This document shows, one piece after another, positions 6,635 to 15,301 of a stretch of DNA of 34,859 nucleotides; position 1 is the stretch's first letter, and each line of letters starts with the position of its first letter. The notes under the pieces were generated by a model. That model did no database searches and had not been told where the DNA came from. It saw only the letters and a list, made by a program, of their open reading frames with translations. Location of the stretch: the NCBI GenBank assembly GCA_902774075.1, contig CACYGT010000012.1, positions 1 through 34,859 of the forward strand. Direction: 5' to 3'. Source of the stretch: an uncultured Bacteroidales bacterium (GTDB lineage Bacteria; Bacteroidota; Bacteroidia; Bacteroidales; Paludibacteraceae). The translations under genes were made by a program, and so were the position numbers.

Positions 6635-7787
6635 ATAGTTCGACGTCCTCTTTGGTGATTTTGGGGCCGGCGAGGATGATAAGACGCTCGACCACATTGC
6701 GGAGTTGACGGATATTTCCGGTCCATTGTTTGGCTTGCAGCGCCTTAATGGCTCCTTCGTCAAACGATTTCTTTGCGATACCTTGTTCTCCGCAGATTTG
6801 CTCCGAGAAATACTCCACCAACAGCGGGATATCTTCGAGTCGATCGTTCAGTGCCGGTACCGCAATAGGTATCACGTTCAGCCGATGGAAGAGGTCCTCG
6901 CGGAAGTTGCCTTTCTCGATCTCGGCCGCCAGATCTTTGTTCGTAGCTGCCAGCACACGTACGTTCACCTTTATCGCTTTGTCCGATCCTACACGTGTGA
7001 TCTCGGATTCTTGCAACGCCCTAAGCACTTTGGTCTGCGCCGCCAGACTCATGTCGCCTATCTCGTCAAGGAAGAGTGTACCTCCATCGGCCTGCTCGAA
7101 CTTACCTGCCCGGTCTTTGACGGCGCCCGTGAACGAACCTTTCATATGGCCGAAGAGTTCGGATTCGATCAGTTCAGAAGGGATTGCCGCGCAGTTCACT
7201 TCTACCATCGGACCGTTGGCCCGCGCGGAGTTCTCGTGAATGAGGTGTGCCACAACTTCCTTACCGGTACCGTTCGGACCTGTGATCAGCACGCGCGCTT
7301 CTGTCGGCGCTACCTTATTTATTATTTCGCGTACGCGTGTGATAGCCGCACTCTCGCCGATCATCTGCGGACCCTTGGCAGCAACCTTTTTGCGGAGCTG
7401 TTTGGTCTCTTGCTTGAGGTCTTTCGACTCCAAAGCGTTCTTGGTCGTGATAAGGATACGGTTGAGATCCAGCGGTTTCAACAGAAAATCATACGCGCCT
7501 GATTTCAGCGCCTGAACAGCCGTCTCCACGTCTCCATGCCCCGTGATCAAAACCATCGGGATGTCGGCGGTATCCTCGTTCTCCTTCAGCGCTTTCAGTA
7601 CTTCCAGACCGTCCAGACCCGGCATCTTGATGTCCGAGTAGATAAGGTCATAAGTCGTCTTCTGCGCCATCTCCAGACCTTGCGTACCATTCTCTGCGAC
7701 CTCTACTTCGTGCCCCTCGTCCGCCAAGATCTCCTTGAGCGTGTTACGGATACTCCGTTCGTCGTCGATAATTAACAATTTAGCCAT
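6627..7787 (-). CDS. Sigma-54-type response regulator (REC-AAA+) lacking a DNA-binding domain
   Basis: A 386-residue protein. The receiver domain (1-120) has the acidic pair D8/D9, phospho-acceptor D52, T82 and K104. The AAA+ domain (about 140-386) has Walker A GPNGTGKE (170-177), sigma-54 contact loop GSFTGA (217-222, Ser for the usual Ala) and Walker B GTLFLDE (236-242). Typical NtrC-type proteins run on for about 60-80 residues to a Fis-type helix-turn-helix; this one stops at ELYA just after the AAA+ lid, so it must act without specific DNA contact, or through a partner. There is no histidine kinase nearby, making it an orphan. It is the first gene of the operon with recF and the GHL10 protein, transcribed from 7817-7848. 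Confidence 0.9.
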   Translation of the reverse strand: MAKLLIIDDERSIRNTLKEILADEGHEVEVAENGTQGLEMAQKTTYDLIYSDIKMPGLDGLEVLKALKENEDTADIPMVLITGHGDVETAVQALKSGAYDFLLKPLDLNRILITTKNALESKDLKQETKQLRKKVAAKGPQMIGESAAITRVREIINKVAPTEARVLITGPNGTGKEVVAHLIHENSARANGPMVEVNCAAIPSELIESELFGHMKGSFTGAVKDRAGKFEQADGGTLFLDEIGDMSLAAQTKVLRALQESEITRVGSDKAIKVNVRVLAATNKDLAAEIEKGNFREDLFHRLNVIPIAVPALNDRLEDIPLLVEYFSEQICGEQGIAKKSFDEGAIKALQAKQWTGNIRQLRNVVERLIILAGPKITKEDVELYA

Positions 7788-7816
7788 TTAAATGCTCCTT
7801 CAACTAAAAATCGCTG

Positions 7817-7848
7817 CAAAGGTAGTAAAAAATTTGCATATGTGCAAA
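7817..7848 (-). promoter_or_regulatory. Promoter of the response regulator-recF operon
   Basis: Minus-strand TTTG (7845-7848), exactly 20 bases, then TACCTTTG (7817-7824): a full match to TTTG-N20-TAnnTTTG. The transcript should start near 7811, about 25 bases before the ATG at 7787. The -33 box is one arm of the inverted repeat at 7833-7848, whose other arm is the -33 box of the opposite promoter. Confidence 0.8.
7833..7848. promoter_or_regulatory. 16-bp inverted repeat shared by two divergent promoters
   Basis: TTTGCATATGTGCAAA has perfect 6-bp arms (TTTGCA and TGCAAA) around TATG. Each arm begins with the -33 box of one of the two divergent promoters. A near-identical but fully palindromic copy, TTTGCATATATGCAAA, spans the -33 region of the promoter at 19920. 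This may be a regulator site or simply the structure of overlapping promoters. Confidence 0.6.
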
Positions 7849-7864
7849 AAAAGTTGTAACTTTG
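7833..7864 (+). promoter_or_regulatory. Promoter of the double endonuclease I gene
   Basis: TTTG (7833-7836), exactly 20 bases, then TAACTTTG (7857-7864): a full consensus match. The expected start near 7870 rules out a translation start at 7792 and supports the ATG at 7894. Confidence 0.8.
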
Positions 7865-7893
7865 CGCACTTTTTGGAAAATATAACTGATATC

Positions 7894-10800
7894 ATGAGAA
7901 AATACATTTCCCTCATAGCGCTCCTTCTGTGCGTACAAGTTCTTTTTGCTGTTGATAAGTCCTATTATTCAACGTATGTTGATAATAAGAGCGGAGCTAC
8001 ATTGTTTACCGGTATCCACAATGTGGCTAAAGTGGGTTATAGTTCACTTTCGTACAGCGGTCTTTGGACAGCCTATGCTACGACAGATGTGTATCCCAGC
8101 GGACATATCTATGCAGGTAAGATTTGGGATATGTATGGAGGCTGTGAGTTTACTTATGGACCTAGTAAAAATGGAGGAGACCAGTGTGGTACATACAGCG
8201 CCGAGTGTGATTGTTATAACCGTGAGCACTCGATACCAAAGAGTTGGTTTGGCGGCACAGAAGCTAACAATACACCAGGCTCCGATATCTTTCATGTTGT
8301 TCCTACAGATGGTAAGGTGAACGGAATGCGCTCCAATTATGCTTTTGGTGAAGTCAATAGTGCCTCTTATTCCTATAACGGCAGTAAATTGGGAACTCCT
8401 AAGAGTATAACTATCGCCAATACGTTGTTGGGTGATGGAGATGTTACAAAATCATGTGGTTCTTCTCCGGTTTTCGAACCTATTGACGAATACAAAGGCG
8501 ATTTTGCCCGTGGATATTTTGGAACGATGCTTCGTTGGGCAAGCGGAGACTACCAGACTTTCACTTCCGGTGATGGCGCGCAGATGTTCAATACAGCCTA
8601 TGATGCCGCCAATTATTATGGTCTGACTCAGTATGGTTTAGCGTTGTTGTTGAAATGGCACCGCCAAGACCCAGTGAGCCAGAAAGAGATAGATCGTAAT
8701 AATGGAATTCAAACGACACAAGGAAACCGAAATCCGTTCATCGACTATCCTATTTTAGCGGAGTACCTTTGGGGTAAATATGCAGGTCAAACATTTAGCT
8801 TGGCTAACGCAGTAGGTTCGTTTGAGGCTGGTTTTACTCCTGGCGTGAGTGATGGAGATAAGAATGGAGGAGGTACTCCTGCCGTAACTTATACCGTCTC
8901 TTGGATGGCGAATGGTTCTCCATTCTCTACATCAACCACGCTTCCTGACGATCCGAACAATTGTTCCGATACACGCCTCTTCCGTGGTTGGACAGGCACC
9001 AAGAACTATAGCGGTGACACTGCACCTTCGGACCTCTTTACTACCGGCAACCCCACTATCACTAAAGATACAACCTTCTATGCCGTCTATGCCGATAAGA
9101 GCACAAGTGAAAGTGGTGAGTCGAATACAGAGAAATTTGTATTTGCTAATAACGGCTATACGGAAGGACAAGCAGTGGAGAGTGCAACGCAAGGCGATGT
9201 TACCATTACTTTTGCTAAGGGCACTAATAGTAACGCGCCGAAATACTATACCTCAGGTTCTGCTATCCGTTGTTATGGTGGAAATACCATCACCGTCACA
9301 GCGACAGGAATGACAGAGATCGTCTTTACTTTTGGATCGAGCGATGGCTCGAATGCAATTACAAGCAATGTAGGGACATTTGAAACGAACACATGGGAGG
9401 GTTCTGCTAATGAGGTTGTCTTTACCATCGGCGGCACTTCCGGCAACCGTCGTATAGCAAAAATTGATGTAGTTATTGGTTCCGGTTCCACTACTACCTA
9501 TTCAAACTTTAGCCTTTCGTGCTCGAACTCTACGCCGACAGACGAAGCTTTCCCGGGTGCGGCTCCGGAGGGATATTATGACGCAATAGAAGGACTCAGC
9601 GATTCTATACTTAAGTCTACATTAGGCGCACTGACTTATGCGAACTTTACGACTCGTTATTCGTACGGTTCGGGAAATCATAACACATGGCATGCTCTTT
9701 GGTCTACCGATCGTGATGAGAGCGATAATAGCGTCATTGATATGTACTCGAACAACAAGCGCTATTTCAATCCTTCGGACACTACTGCCAGCGTTGCGGG
9801 CTGCGATATTGAGCATATGTTCCCGAACTCTTGGTGGGGCGGGAAAGCCGGCAACCGCGACGCGTATGAGGACTTACACCACTTGGTACCGGCCGACTAC
9901 TCTGCTAACCGCAGTAAGAGCAATCACGGTCCGGGCGAGCCGACCACAATAACCTTCAACAATGGTGTGTGGATCAACGGTAATGACGCAAATCGCGGCA
10001 ATATCGTCGTTTTCTGTCCGTCAGATGAGTACAAAGGCGATTTTGCTCGTGCATTCTTCTATATTGCTACTACCTACGGTGACACTGCTGTTTGGCAGAA
10101 AGAGGGCATAACTGCCGGTCACCATATGACGAATGACAGCTGGAAAGAGTTCTTGCCGGAGATGAGTGAGTTATTGCTGAAATGGCATCGCCAAGATCCT
10201 GTTTCGGACAAGGAGCGTATTCGTATGAATAAGGTGTATGAGATTCAGGGCAACCGAAATCCGTTCATTGACTACCCGTGCTTGGCGGAGTATATCTGGG
10301 GCGAGAAACAAGGTCAAACAGTAAGCTTGTCCAGTATGGCCTCGGCGTACGACGCAGGCTTCTTCGATGAAGGTTGTGTAGCAACGACGGATCCGACTAT
10401 TATTGATCCTACTGCTGCACAATATATTGGTATCACGAAGGCGGACTCGGCTATCACCAAACAGATTAAGGTGAGGGGTATTAACCTGACTTCGGGCAAC
10501 CTCACGCTAACCCTGAGCGGCGCGAACGCTTCCTTGTTCGGCCTCTCCGCGAACTCTATCAGTAGTACGGACGCGGCCAAAGGTAAGGTCGTAACAATCA
10601 CCTACACTCCGACCTCGAACGGCGAACATAGTGCTACGCTGACTATCAGCGGTTGTGGCGTGACTTCGCACGAGATTAATCTGACTGCTACCTGTTCGAA
10701 CCTTTATACCGCAACATGGAAAGTGGAGGAAGAACAAGTCCTTCAAACGAAGGCTTTCTCCGGACAGATGCCCTCCTTGTCGGACGAACCTGCCGACTGC

Positions 10801-13200
10801 AACGGCAACCGTGTGTTCGTTGGATGGACCGCACAGACCAGCGTAACAGATCTCCCGGCTGACCTCTTTAGAGACGAGGCGCCTTCGTTAACAGAAAACA
10901 AAACTTTCTACGCTGTCTTTGCCGATGAGGACAAACACCTTGATACCAAAGGCCATCAGGACTATAAATTCAGCAGCAACAAATGGGCTGCCAGCCCTTC
11001 TAACTGGATTAACGGACGAAGCGGCTATGCTTATTCGAGCGATAAGGGGGGAGTGCAGGTAAGTCAGTCAGTTAGCGGCGCCTATGCAACGGCTCCAATA
11101 ACGTTCACCAACGTCGATACCATAAAGGTCAACTATTGTACGAATGCTTCTTCCGGCGCAGGTAGTATCACTATGTATGTGGGCGATGAGTCCATCACTA
11201 AGACAGTGGATAAGACCGGCGGTGCGACACTACGTGAGGTGCTGTTTGATTTCGCAGCAACGCGTCCTTCCGGCGAAGTGGTCATTAGTGTGGAGTGTAC
11301 CACCAACTCCATCTACATAGACAGCGTAACCGTTTCGTATAGCGCCCCGGCAACCTATTCGAACTATAGGCTATCTTGTTCGGCTTTGCAGAATGTGACC
11401 ATTACTTTCCATAAGAACGATGGTACAGACGTAACCAAGACGCAAGAAGTCCCACAATCAACAAGCACCGCATTGGAGGCGAATTCATGGAGCCGTGAGC
11501 ATTATGCTTTCTTGGGCTGGGCTACTACGGCCGGCGGAGAGAAAGTGTACAACGATGGAGCTTCTATATCCGCGGATACAGACTTAGATCTCTATGCCGC
11601 TTGGCAGGAAGATCCCAAGTACACGGTGACGTTCATGAACGGTACATCGGTACATAAAGCGGTTACGGGATATGCAGGAGGACAGATCACCGGTCTGACC
11701 GATCCTACCGCATGTGAGGGTTATACCTTTGTGGGCTGGAGTACTACTCAGTATGCCGTTGACAATACCGATGAGCCGTCCACAACAACTCCGACTACTA
11801 TTCCCGCAGTAAATACAACCTATTATGCTGTGTATAGCAAGACAGAGGGCGGAGGAAGTGCCACAACAAACGTACTAATGGAAGACCATGGAGCAATCAG
11901 TGGTACATTCGGCGACTATACTTTTGCCGCAGAGAAAAATAACGGAGGAACTCCGCCTGCTTATAATGAAAATGGTAAAGATGGTCGTTTATATGCTAAG
12001 AATTCGCTTACAATTAGTACTTCTACGGCAATGACACAAATTGTCTTTAACTTGAGTTCTCAAGGAAAGAATCGTCTGGCACCTATCACGGCTTCTGTAG
12101 GCACAATAGCCACACAAGCCTCCGGTGACGAAACTGTTACATGGACAGGTTCCTCTACAGCAGTAACATTCACCGTAGGAGATAAAGCTAGTTATGGAAG
12201 CGATGGTAGTTCAAAAGCAGGTCAGTTATGCTTCTTGAGTGTCGATATTACTACCGGTTCCGGGCCTGTTACCTACTATACTACCGCTCCTGATTGTGAG
12301 CCTGTGGTACAGCCTGAATATACCGTTATCTTTATGGACCGTGGAGAGAAATTTTATGAGGCAACAGGTGTTGCCGGCTATAGTTTCTCCCTGCCTGGTA
12401 TGAACGATGAATGTACTGCCCATAGCTTCTACGGTTGGAGCGGACTACAGTACGAAGAGCACAATATTGACATCCCATCTATCGAAGACTATCCCACAAC
12501 GATCCCGTCTCATGATACTACTTACTATGCCGTCTATTCCAAGACGACAAATAGTATGAGTGTTCCAACCAATAACTACAAGAAGATCACTACGGCCGAC
12601 GAACTCACCAGCGCCAAGTATCTCGTTGTCGCAGATACCAGTTATCTTGTTGCTATGAGTTCGGAGCTCTCCGGCTATTATCCCATAGGCGTAGAAGTAA
12701 CGGCCAACAACGCAGATGTTATTACTACCGAGAATAGTGCCATTATTTGGCGAATTACCGTTGATGGTTCCCAACTTACTCTTTATAACACGGACAAAGG
12801 TTACCTCTATATCGAGGAGAGTATCAATAACGAAAAAACGTATTATAACATTAAAATCGGAAATAATACGGCAGACAATAAGTTTACTTATAGTGTCACG
12901 GGCGGCGCATGGACGCTTACTTCTGTGACCTATTCAACTCGCCAACTTGAGTACTATCAATCGAGTAAACGTTGGGCTTTCTATACAGGCCAAGACGCGC
13001 CTATTTACCTTTATAAGCAACAACTGACCTCCGGTCTCTTGACGTTCTACTCCACAAATCCGACCTGTCAGGCAGGCCCGATGACGGACATAGATATTAA
13101 CCCGACATCAGTTGAGGTTCGTAAGTTACTTATCCACGGACAACTATTCATCCTTGTAGGTGACCAGCTATTTGATATCACCGGCAAGCGGGTACGCTAA
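7894..13200 (+). CDS. Large secreted protein with two endonuclease I domains and InlB-type repeats
   Basis: The product has 1768 residues. A signal peptide (MRKYISLIALLLCVQVLFAV) is followed by endonuclease I domain 1 (about 20-310), with EH at 111-112, N148 and GNRNPFIDYP at 277-286. An InlB/Flg_new-type repeat lies at about 335-400. Endonuclease I domain 2 (about 550-830) has EH at 640-641, N677 and a second GNRNPFIDYP. An Ig-like segment follows (about 835-935), then more InlB-type repeats at about 937-1010, 1168-1310 and 1476-1545, with YSNYxLSC-type joints between modules. The tail ends in DITGKRVR, a short type IX-like sorting tag. Both nuclease domains keep the His general base and metal ligands of the EndA/Vvn family, so both may cut DNA outside the cell. 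The ATG at 7894 is chosen from the promoter and signal peptide. Monocistronic, with a strong terminator. Confidence 0.9.
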   Translation: MRKYISLIALLLCVQVLFAVDKSYYSTYVDNKSGATLFTGIHNVAKVGYSSLSYSGLWTAYATTDVYPSGHIYAGKIWDMYGGCEFTYGPSKNGGDQCGTYSAECDCYNREHSIPKSWFGGTEANNTPGSDIFHVVPTDGKVNGMRSNYAFGEVNSASYSYNGSKLGTPKSITIANTLLGDGDVTKSCGSSPVFEPIDEYKGDFARGYFGTMLRWASGDYQTFTSGDGAQMFNTAYDAANYYGLTQYGLALLLKWHRQDPVSQKEIDRNNGIQTTQGNRNPFIDYPILAEYLWGKYAGQTFSLANAVGSFEAGFTPGVSDGDKNGGGTPAVTYTVSWMANGSPFSTSTTLPDDPNNCSDTRLFRGWTGTKNYSGDTAPSDLFTTGNPTITKDTTFYAVYADKSTSESGESNTEKFVFANNGYTEGQAVESATQGDVTITFAKGTNSNAPKYYTSGSAIRCYGGNTITVTATGMTEIVFTFGSSDGSNAITSNVGTFETNTWEGSANEVVFTIGGTSGNRRIAKIDVVIGSGSTTTYSNFSLSCSNSTPTDEAFPGAAPEGYYDAIEGLSDSILKSTLGALTYANFTTRYSYGSGNHNTWHALWSTDRDESDNSVIDMYSNNKRYFNPSDTTASVAGCDIEHMFPNSWWGGKAGNRDAYEDLHHLVPADYSANRSKSNHGPGEPTTITFNNGVWINGNDANRGNIVVFCPSDEYKGDFARAFFYIATTYGDTAVWQKEGITAGHHMTNDSWKEFLPEMSELLLKWHRQDPVSDKERIRMNKVYEIQGNRNPFIDYPCLAEYIWGEKQGQTVSLSSMASAYDAGFFDEGCVATTDPTIIDPTAAQYIGITKADSAITKQIKVRGINLTSGNLTLTLSGANASLFGLSANSISSTDAAKGKVVTITYTPTSNGEHSATLTISGCGVTSHEINLTATCSNLYTATWKVEEEQVLQTKAFSGQMPSLSDEPADCNGNRVFVGWTAQTSVTDLPADLFRDEAPSLTENKTFYAVFADEDKHLDTKGHQDYKFSSNKWAASPSNWINGRSGYAYSSDKGGVQVSQSVSGAYATAPITFTNVDTIKVNYCTNASSGAGSITMYVGDESITKTVDKTGGATLREVLFDFAATRPSGEVVISVECTTNSIYIDSVTVSYSAPATYSNYRLSCSALQNVTITFHKNDGTDVTKTQEVPQSTSTALEANSWSREHYAFLGWATTAGGEKVYNDGASISADTDLDLYAAWQEDPKYTVTFMNGTSVHKAVTGYAGGQITGLTDPTACEGYTFVGWSTTQYAVDNTDEPSTTTPTTIPAVNTTYYAVYSKTEGGGSATTNVLMEDHGAISGTFGDYTFAAEKNNGGTPPAYNENGKDGRLYAKNSLTISTSTAMTQIVFNLSSQGKNRLAPITASVGTIATQASGDETVTWTGSSTAVTFTVGDKASYGSDGSSKAGQLCFLSVDITTGSGPVTYYTTAPDCEPVVQPEYTVIFMDRGEKFYEATGVAGYSFSLPGMNDECTAHSFYGWSGLQYEEHNIDIPSIEDYPTTIPSHDTTYYAVYSKTTNSMSVPTNNYKKITTADELTSAKYLVVADTSYLVAMSSELSGYYPIGVEVTANNADVITTENSAIIWRITVDGSQLTLYNTDKGYLYIEESINNEKTYYNIKIGNNTADNKFTYSVTGGAWTLTSVTYSTRQLEYYQSSKRWAFYTGQDAPIYLYKQQLTSGLLTFYSTNPTCQAGPMTDIDINPTSVEVRKLLIHGQLFILVGDQLFDITGKRVR

Positions 13201-13205
13201 ACGAT

Positions 13206-13237
13206 AAAGAAGGAGCTTCGGTTCCTTCTTTTTTTTG
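13206..13237 (+). terminator. Intrinsic terminator of the double endonuclease gene
   Basis: AAAGAAGGA (13206-13214) pairs with TCCTTCTTT (13223-13231) around an 8-base loop containing TTCG, followed by further T to 13236. It starts six bases after the stop codon. Confidence 0.9.
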
Positions 13238-13254
13238 TCATCTCGACTTTACAA

Positions 13255-13282
13255 GGAAACTATAAAAGTGAAAAAAGTTTCC
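13255..13282. promoter_or_regulatory. Candidate TetR operator (inverted repeat upstream of the promoter)
   Basis: GGAAACT (13255-13261) and AGTTTCC (13276-13282) form a perfect 7-bp inverted repeat with a 14-base spacer, ending seven bases before the -33 box of the tetR-efflux promoter. Local TetR-type autoregulation would fit the position. The spacer is longer than in many TetR sites, so this remains a candidate. Confidence 0.4.
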
Positions 13283-13288
13283 AAAATA

Positions 13289-13320
13289 TTTGCGTATATA
13301 AATTATTTTTTGTAATTTTG
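13289..13320 (+). promoter_or_regulatory. Promoter of the tetR-efflux operon
   Basis: TTTG (13289-13292), exactly 20 bases, then TAATTTTG (13313-13320): a full consensus match. The coding region opens only eight bases after the -7 box, so the transcript has almost no leader. Confidence 0.8.
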
Positions 13321-13328
13321 CCGCCGTT

Positions 13329-13934
13329 TTGAGTCAAGACCAGAAAAGAAATATTATCAAAACCGCAGGCGACCTCTTCTTTCGCCTCGGTATACGTAGC
13401 GTCTCTATCGACGATATATGCCGTGAGTTAGGTATATCCAAAAAGACGTTCTATGTCTATTTTGAGTCCAAAGATGAACTCATTGAGCAGTTACTCCAAG
13501 CCAACTTGGATTATATTGCCGGCAAGATGGAAGATCTCGTCAAACTGCAGGACTTCAAGCAATTAGTCAAGGTCTTCATCAAACGCCAGCAGGCCGAGAA
13601 GAACGATGTGCGTCGTGTGCCGCAGTTGGTTTATGACCTCAAGAAATACTATCCCCGTCAGTTTGCCGACTTCCAGCAAAAATGCTTCGAGACCCAGAAG
13701 AACTATATCATGCGGTATCTTGAGCAAGGTCTCAAAGACGGCTACGTGCGCGCGGACCTTAATATAGAGTTAACGGCCGTTCTCTTCGCGAAGATACACA
13801 GCGACGCCATTCGTGATTTTGAAATCATCGAAGGCCACAACCATAACATGCACCAATTGGCGCACACGGCGATGGACGTCTTTGTCAGAGGCGTGCTGAG
13901 CGAAAAAGGCTTGAAACTGTTTGAGTCAGAATAA
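13329..13934 (+). CDS. TetR/AcrR-family transcriptional regulator of the efflux operon
   Basis: A 201-residue protein with an N-terminal TetR helix-turn-helix (about 8-55): a typical IDDICRELGISKKTFYVYFESKDEL core, here split as IDDICRELGISK and KTFYVYFESKDEL. The C-terminal part is all-helical ligand-binding and dimer type. The start is TTG at 13329: there is no in-frame ATG before residue 66, and no in-frame ATG, GTG or TTG in the short space after the promoter. It is the first gene of the operon and is followed 28 bases after its stop by the TolC-like channel, so it very likely represses its own operon and responds to a substrate of the pump. Confidence 0.88.
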   Translation: MSQDQKRNIIKTAGDLFFRLGIRSVSIDDICRELGISKKTFYVYFESKDELIEQLLQANLDYIAGKMEDLVKLQDFKQLVKVFIKRQQAEKNDVRRVPQLVYDLKKYYPRQFADFQQKCFETQKNYIMRYLEQGLKDGYVRADLNIELTAVLFAKIHSDAIRDFEIIEGHNHNMHQLAHTAMDVFVRGVLSEKGLKLFESE

Positions 13935-13962
13935 TCCGAAAAATCAGAATAATCAGAGAATA

Positions 13963-15300
13963 ATGAGAAAAATCTTTTTTATCCTTTCGGCGCTCGTTAT
14001 TAGCGCCACAATGATGGCGGAGGACCATGTCATGGCTGCTACCAAAGCGGCCGGTGAGCCTAAAGACACGCCTAAGACGCTGAGTCTCTCCCTCCAGGAG
14101 GCGCAGGACTTTGCTGTCAAGCAAAACCGTACCCTTAGGAACGCAGAACTGGCTGTTCAGCAAGCTTATGCTGCTCGCTGGCAGACGATCGCGGCGCTGC
14201 TTCCACAAGTGGACGGAAGTTATTCGTACAGCAACTATCTCGGTTATAGTGCTACGCTCTCCATGAGAGGTATGGACGCCACGATTAATATGCCGAACGT
14301 AGGAGCGCTTGGTATGACGGCTTCGGTAGGCCTCAACGGTCAAGGCATCGTGGGTGTTTTGCTCAATAACATCTCCATCGATATGAAAAAAATATCCTTG
14401 GAGCAGACAGAGGCAGAGCTTCGCGGAAGTGTGATGAGTGCTTACGTGTCCGTTCTGGCGCTTCAGAGTATCTCTGCGCTCTTGGACTCCAGCCTTATGA
14501 ATATCCAAGACCTCGAGCGTATCACGTGGTATGCCGTAGAAGCCGGGGCTACAGAGCCTATTACGGCAGAGCAGATTCGAGTGCGTGTGAATAATATGAA
14601 AAACTCTATCAACGCTCAGCAACGTAGTATTGAGTTGGCGACAAACAGCCTCAAAGTGCTGCTTGACGTGCCTGTGGAGACAGAGTTGGAGTTGACGGAA
14701 GATCTGGATAAAGTCCTGTCTCCGGAGAGTGTGCTTAACCTCCTTGCGGAGAACTTCGCTATCGAGAACAACCTCAATTACCAGTTGCTCCAGAAACAAG
14801 TGGAACTGGCTAAGAAAAACGTCCATATGGCGGGCTGGGCGTACGGTCCGACCGTTTCGCTGGCGTATAACTACACGAACCAGCAGTACTATGGTGAGGG
14901 TGGTATGCGTATGACACCGCCGAACGTCATTCAAGTGTCCGTACGAATGCCTCTCTGGTCTTCCGGCAAACGTGCCGCAGGTGTGGTAGAGAAGAAGATA
15001 GCCCTCGAAGAAGCGAAGAACACCCTCTCGGAAACGAAGGACAACCTCGCTATCCAATATCGTCAGTTGTGCTATAACCTCACCAATGCGTACGAGACGT
15101 ATATCAACGAAAAAGAGAATATCAACGTCGCCCAGCGCGTCTTCGCGTCCGCGACCAACAAATATAAATACGGCGCAAGCTCGAACATGGAACTTACCAA
15201 CGCGTCCAATGACCTCATCAGCGCGGAGAGTGCCTACGTACAGGCTATCCTGTCCCTCGTGAACGCCCAAGTTGAACTCGATAAATTCTTGAATAACTAA
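13963..15300 (+). CDS. TolC-family outer membrane efflux channel
   Basis: A 445-residue protein with a signal peptide (MRKIFFILSALVISATMMA) and two outer-membrane-efflux-protein (OEP) repeats of long amphipathic helices. Typical stretches are LSLQEAQDFAVKQNRTLRNA near the start and SETKDNLAIQYRQLCYNL near the end. It should trimerise to form the outer membrane exit duct for the RND pump. The ATG at 13963 marks the signal peptide; an in-frame TTG at 13921 would add a low-complexity Asn/Gln/Lys leader made from an AATCAG-like repeat and overlap tetR, so it is rejected. The adaptor gene starts one base after its stop. Confidence 0.9.
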   Translation: MRKIFFILSALVISATMMAEDHVMAATKAAGEPKDTPKTLSLSLQEAQDFAVKQNRTLRNAELAVQQAYAARWQTIAALLPQVDGSYSYSNYLGYSATLSMRGMDATINMPNVGALGMTASVGLNGQGIVGVLLNNISIDMKKISLEQTEAELRGSVMSAYVSVLALQSISALLDSSLMNIQDLERITWYAVEAGATEPITAEQIRVRVNNMKNSINAQQRSIELATNSLKVLLDVPVETELELTEDLDKVLSPESVLNLLAENFAIENNLNYQLLQKQVELAKKNVHMAGWAYGPTVSLAYNYTNQQYYGEGGMRMTPPNVIQVSVRMPLWSSGKRAAGVVEKKIALEEAKNTLSETKDNLAIQYRQLCYNLTNAYETYINEKENINVAQRVFASATNKYKYGASSNMELTNASNDLISAESAYVQAILSLVNAQVELDKFLNN

Positions 15301-15301
15301 T

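Noticed and set aside
6635..6763. Longer N-terminus for RecF
   Set aside because: It lies in the response regulator gene in another frame and lacks any RecF similarity; family proteins start at MLKSLNI-type sequence.
5330..7502. Plus-strand open frames opposite recF and the response regulator
   Set aside because: Both minus-strand genes have complete catalytic motifs; the opposite frames show none.
7792..7893. Longer N-terminus for the nuclease protein
   Set aside because: The extra 34 residues overlap both divergent promoters and would precede the signal peptide.
13885..15270. 461-codon antisense open frame over the TolC-like gene
   Set aside because: It mirrors a well-supported gene; its His/Arg/Val-rich composition is typical of shadow frames.
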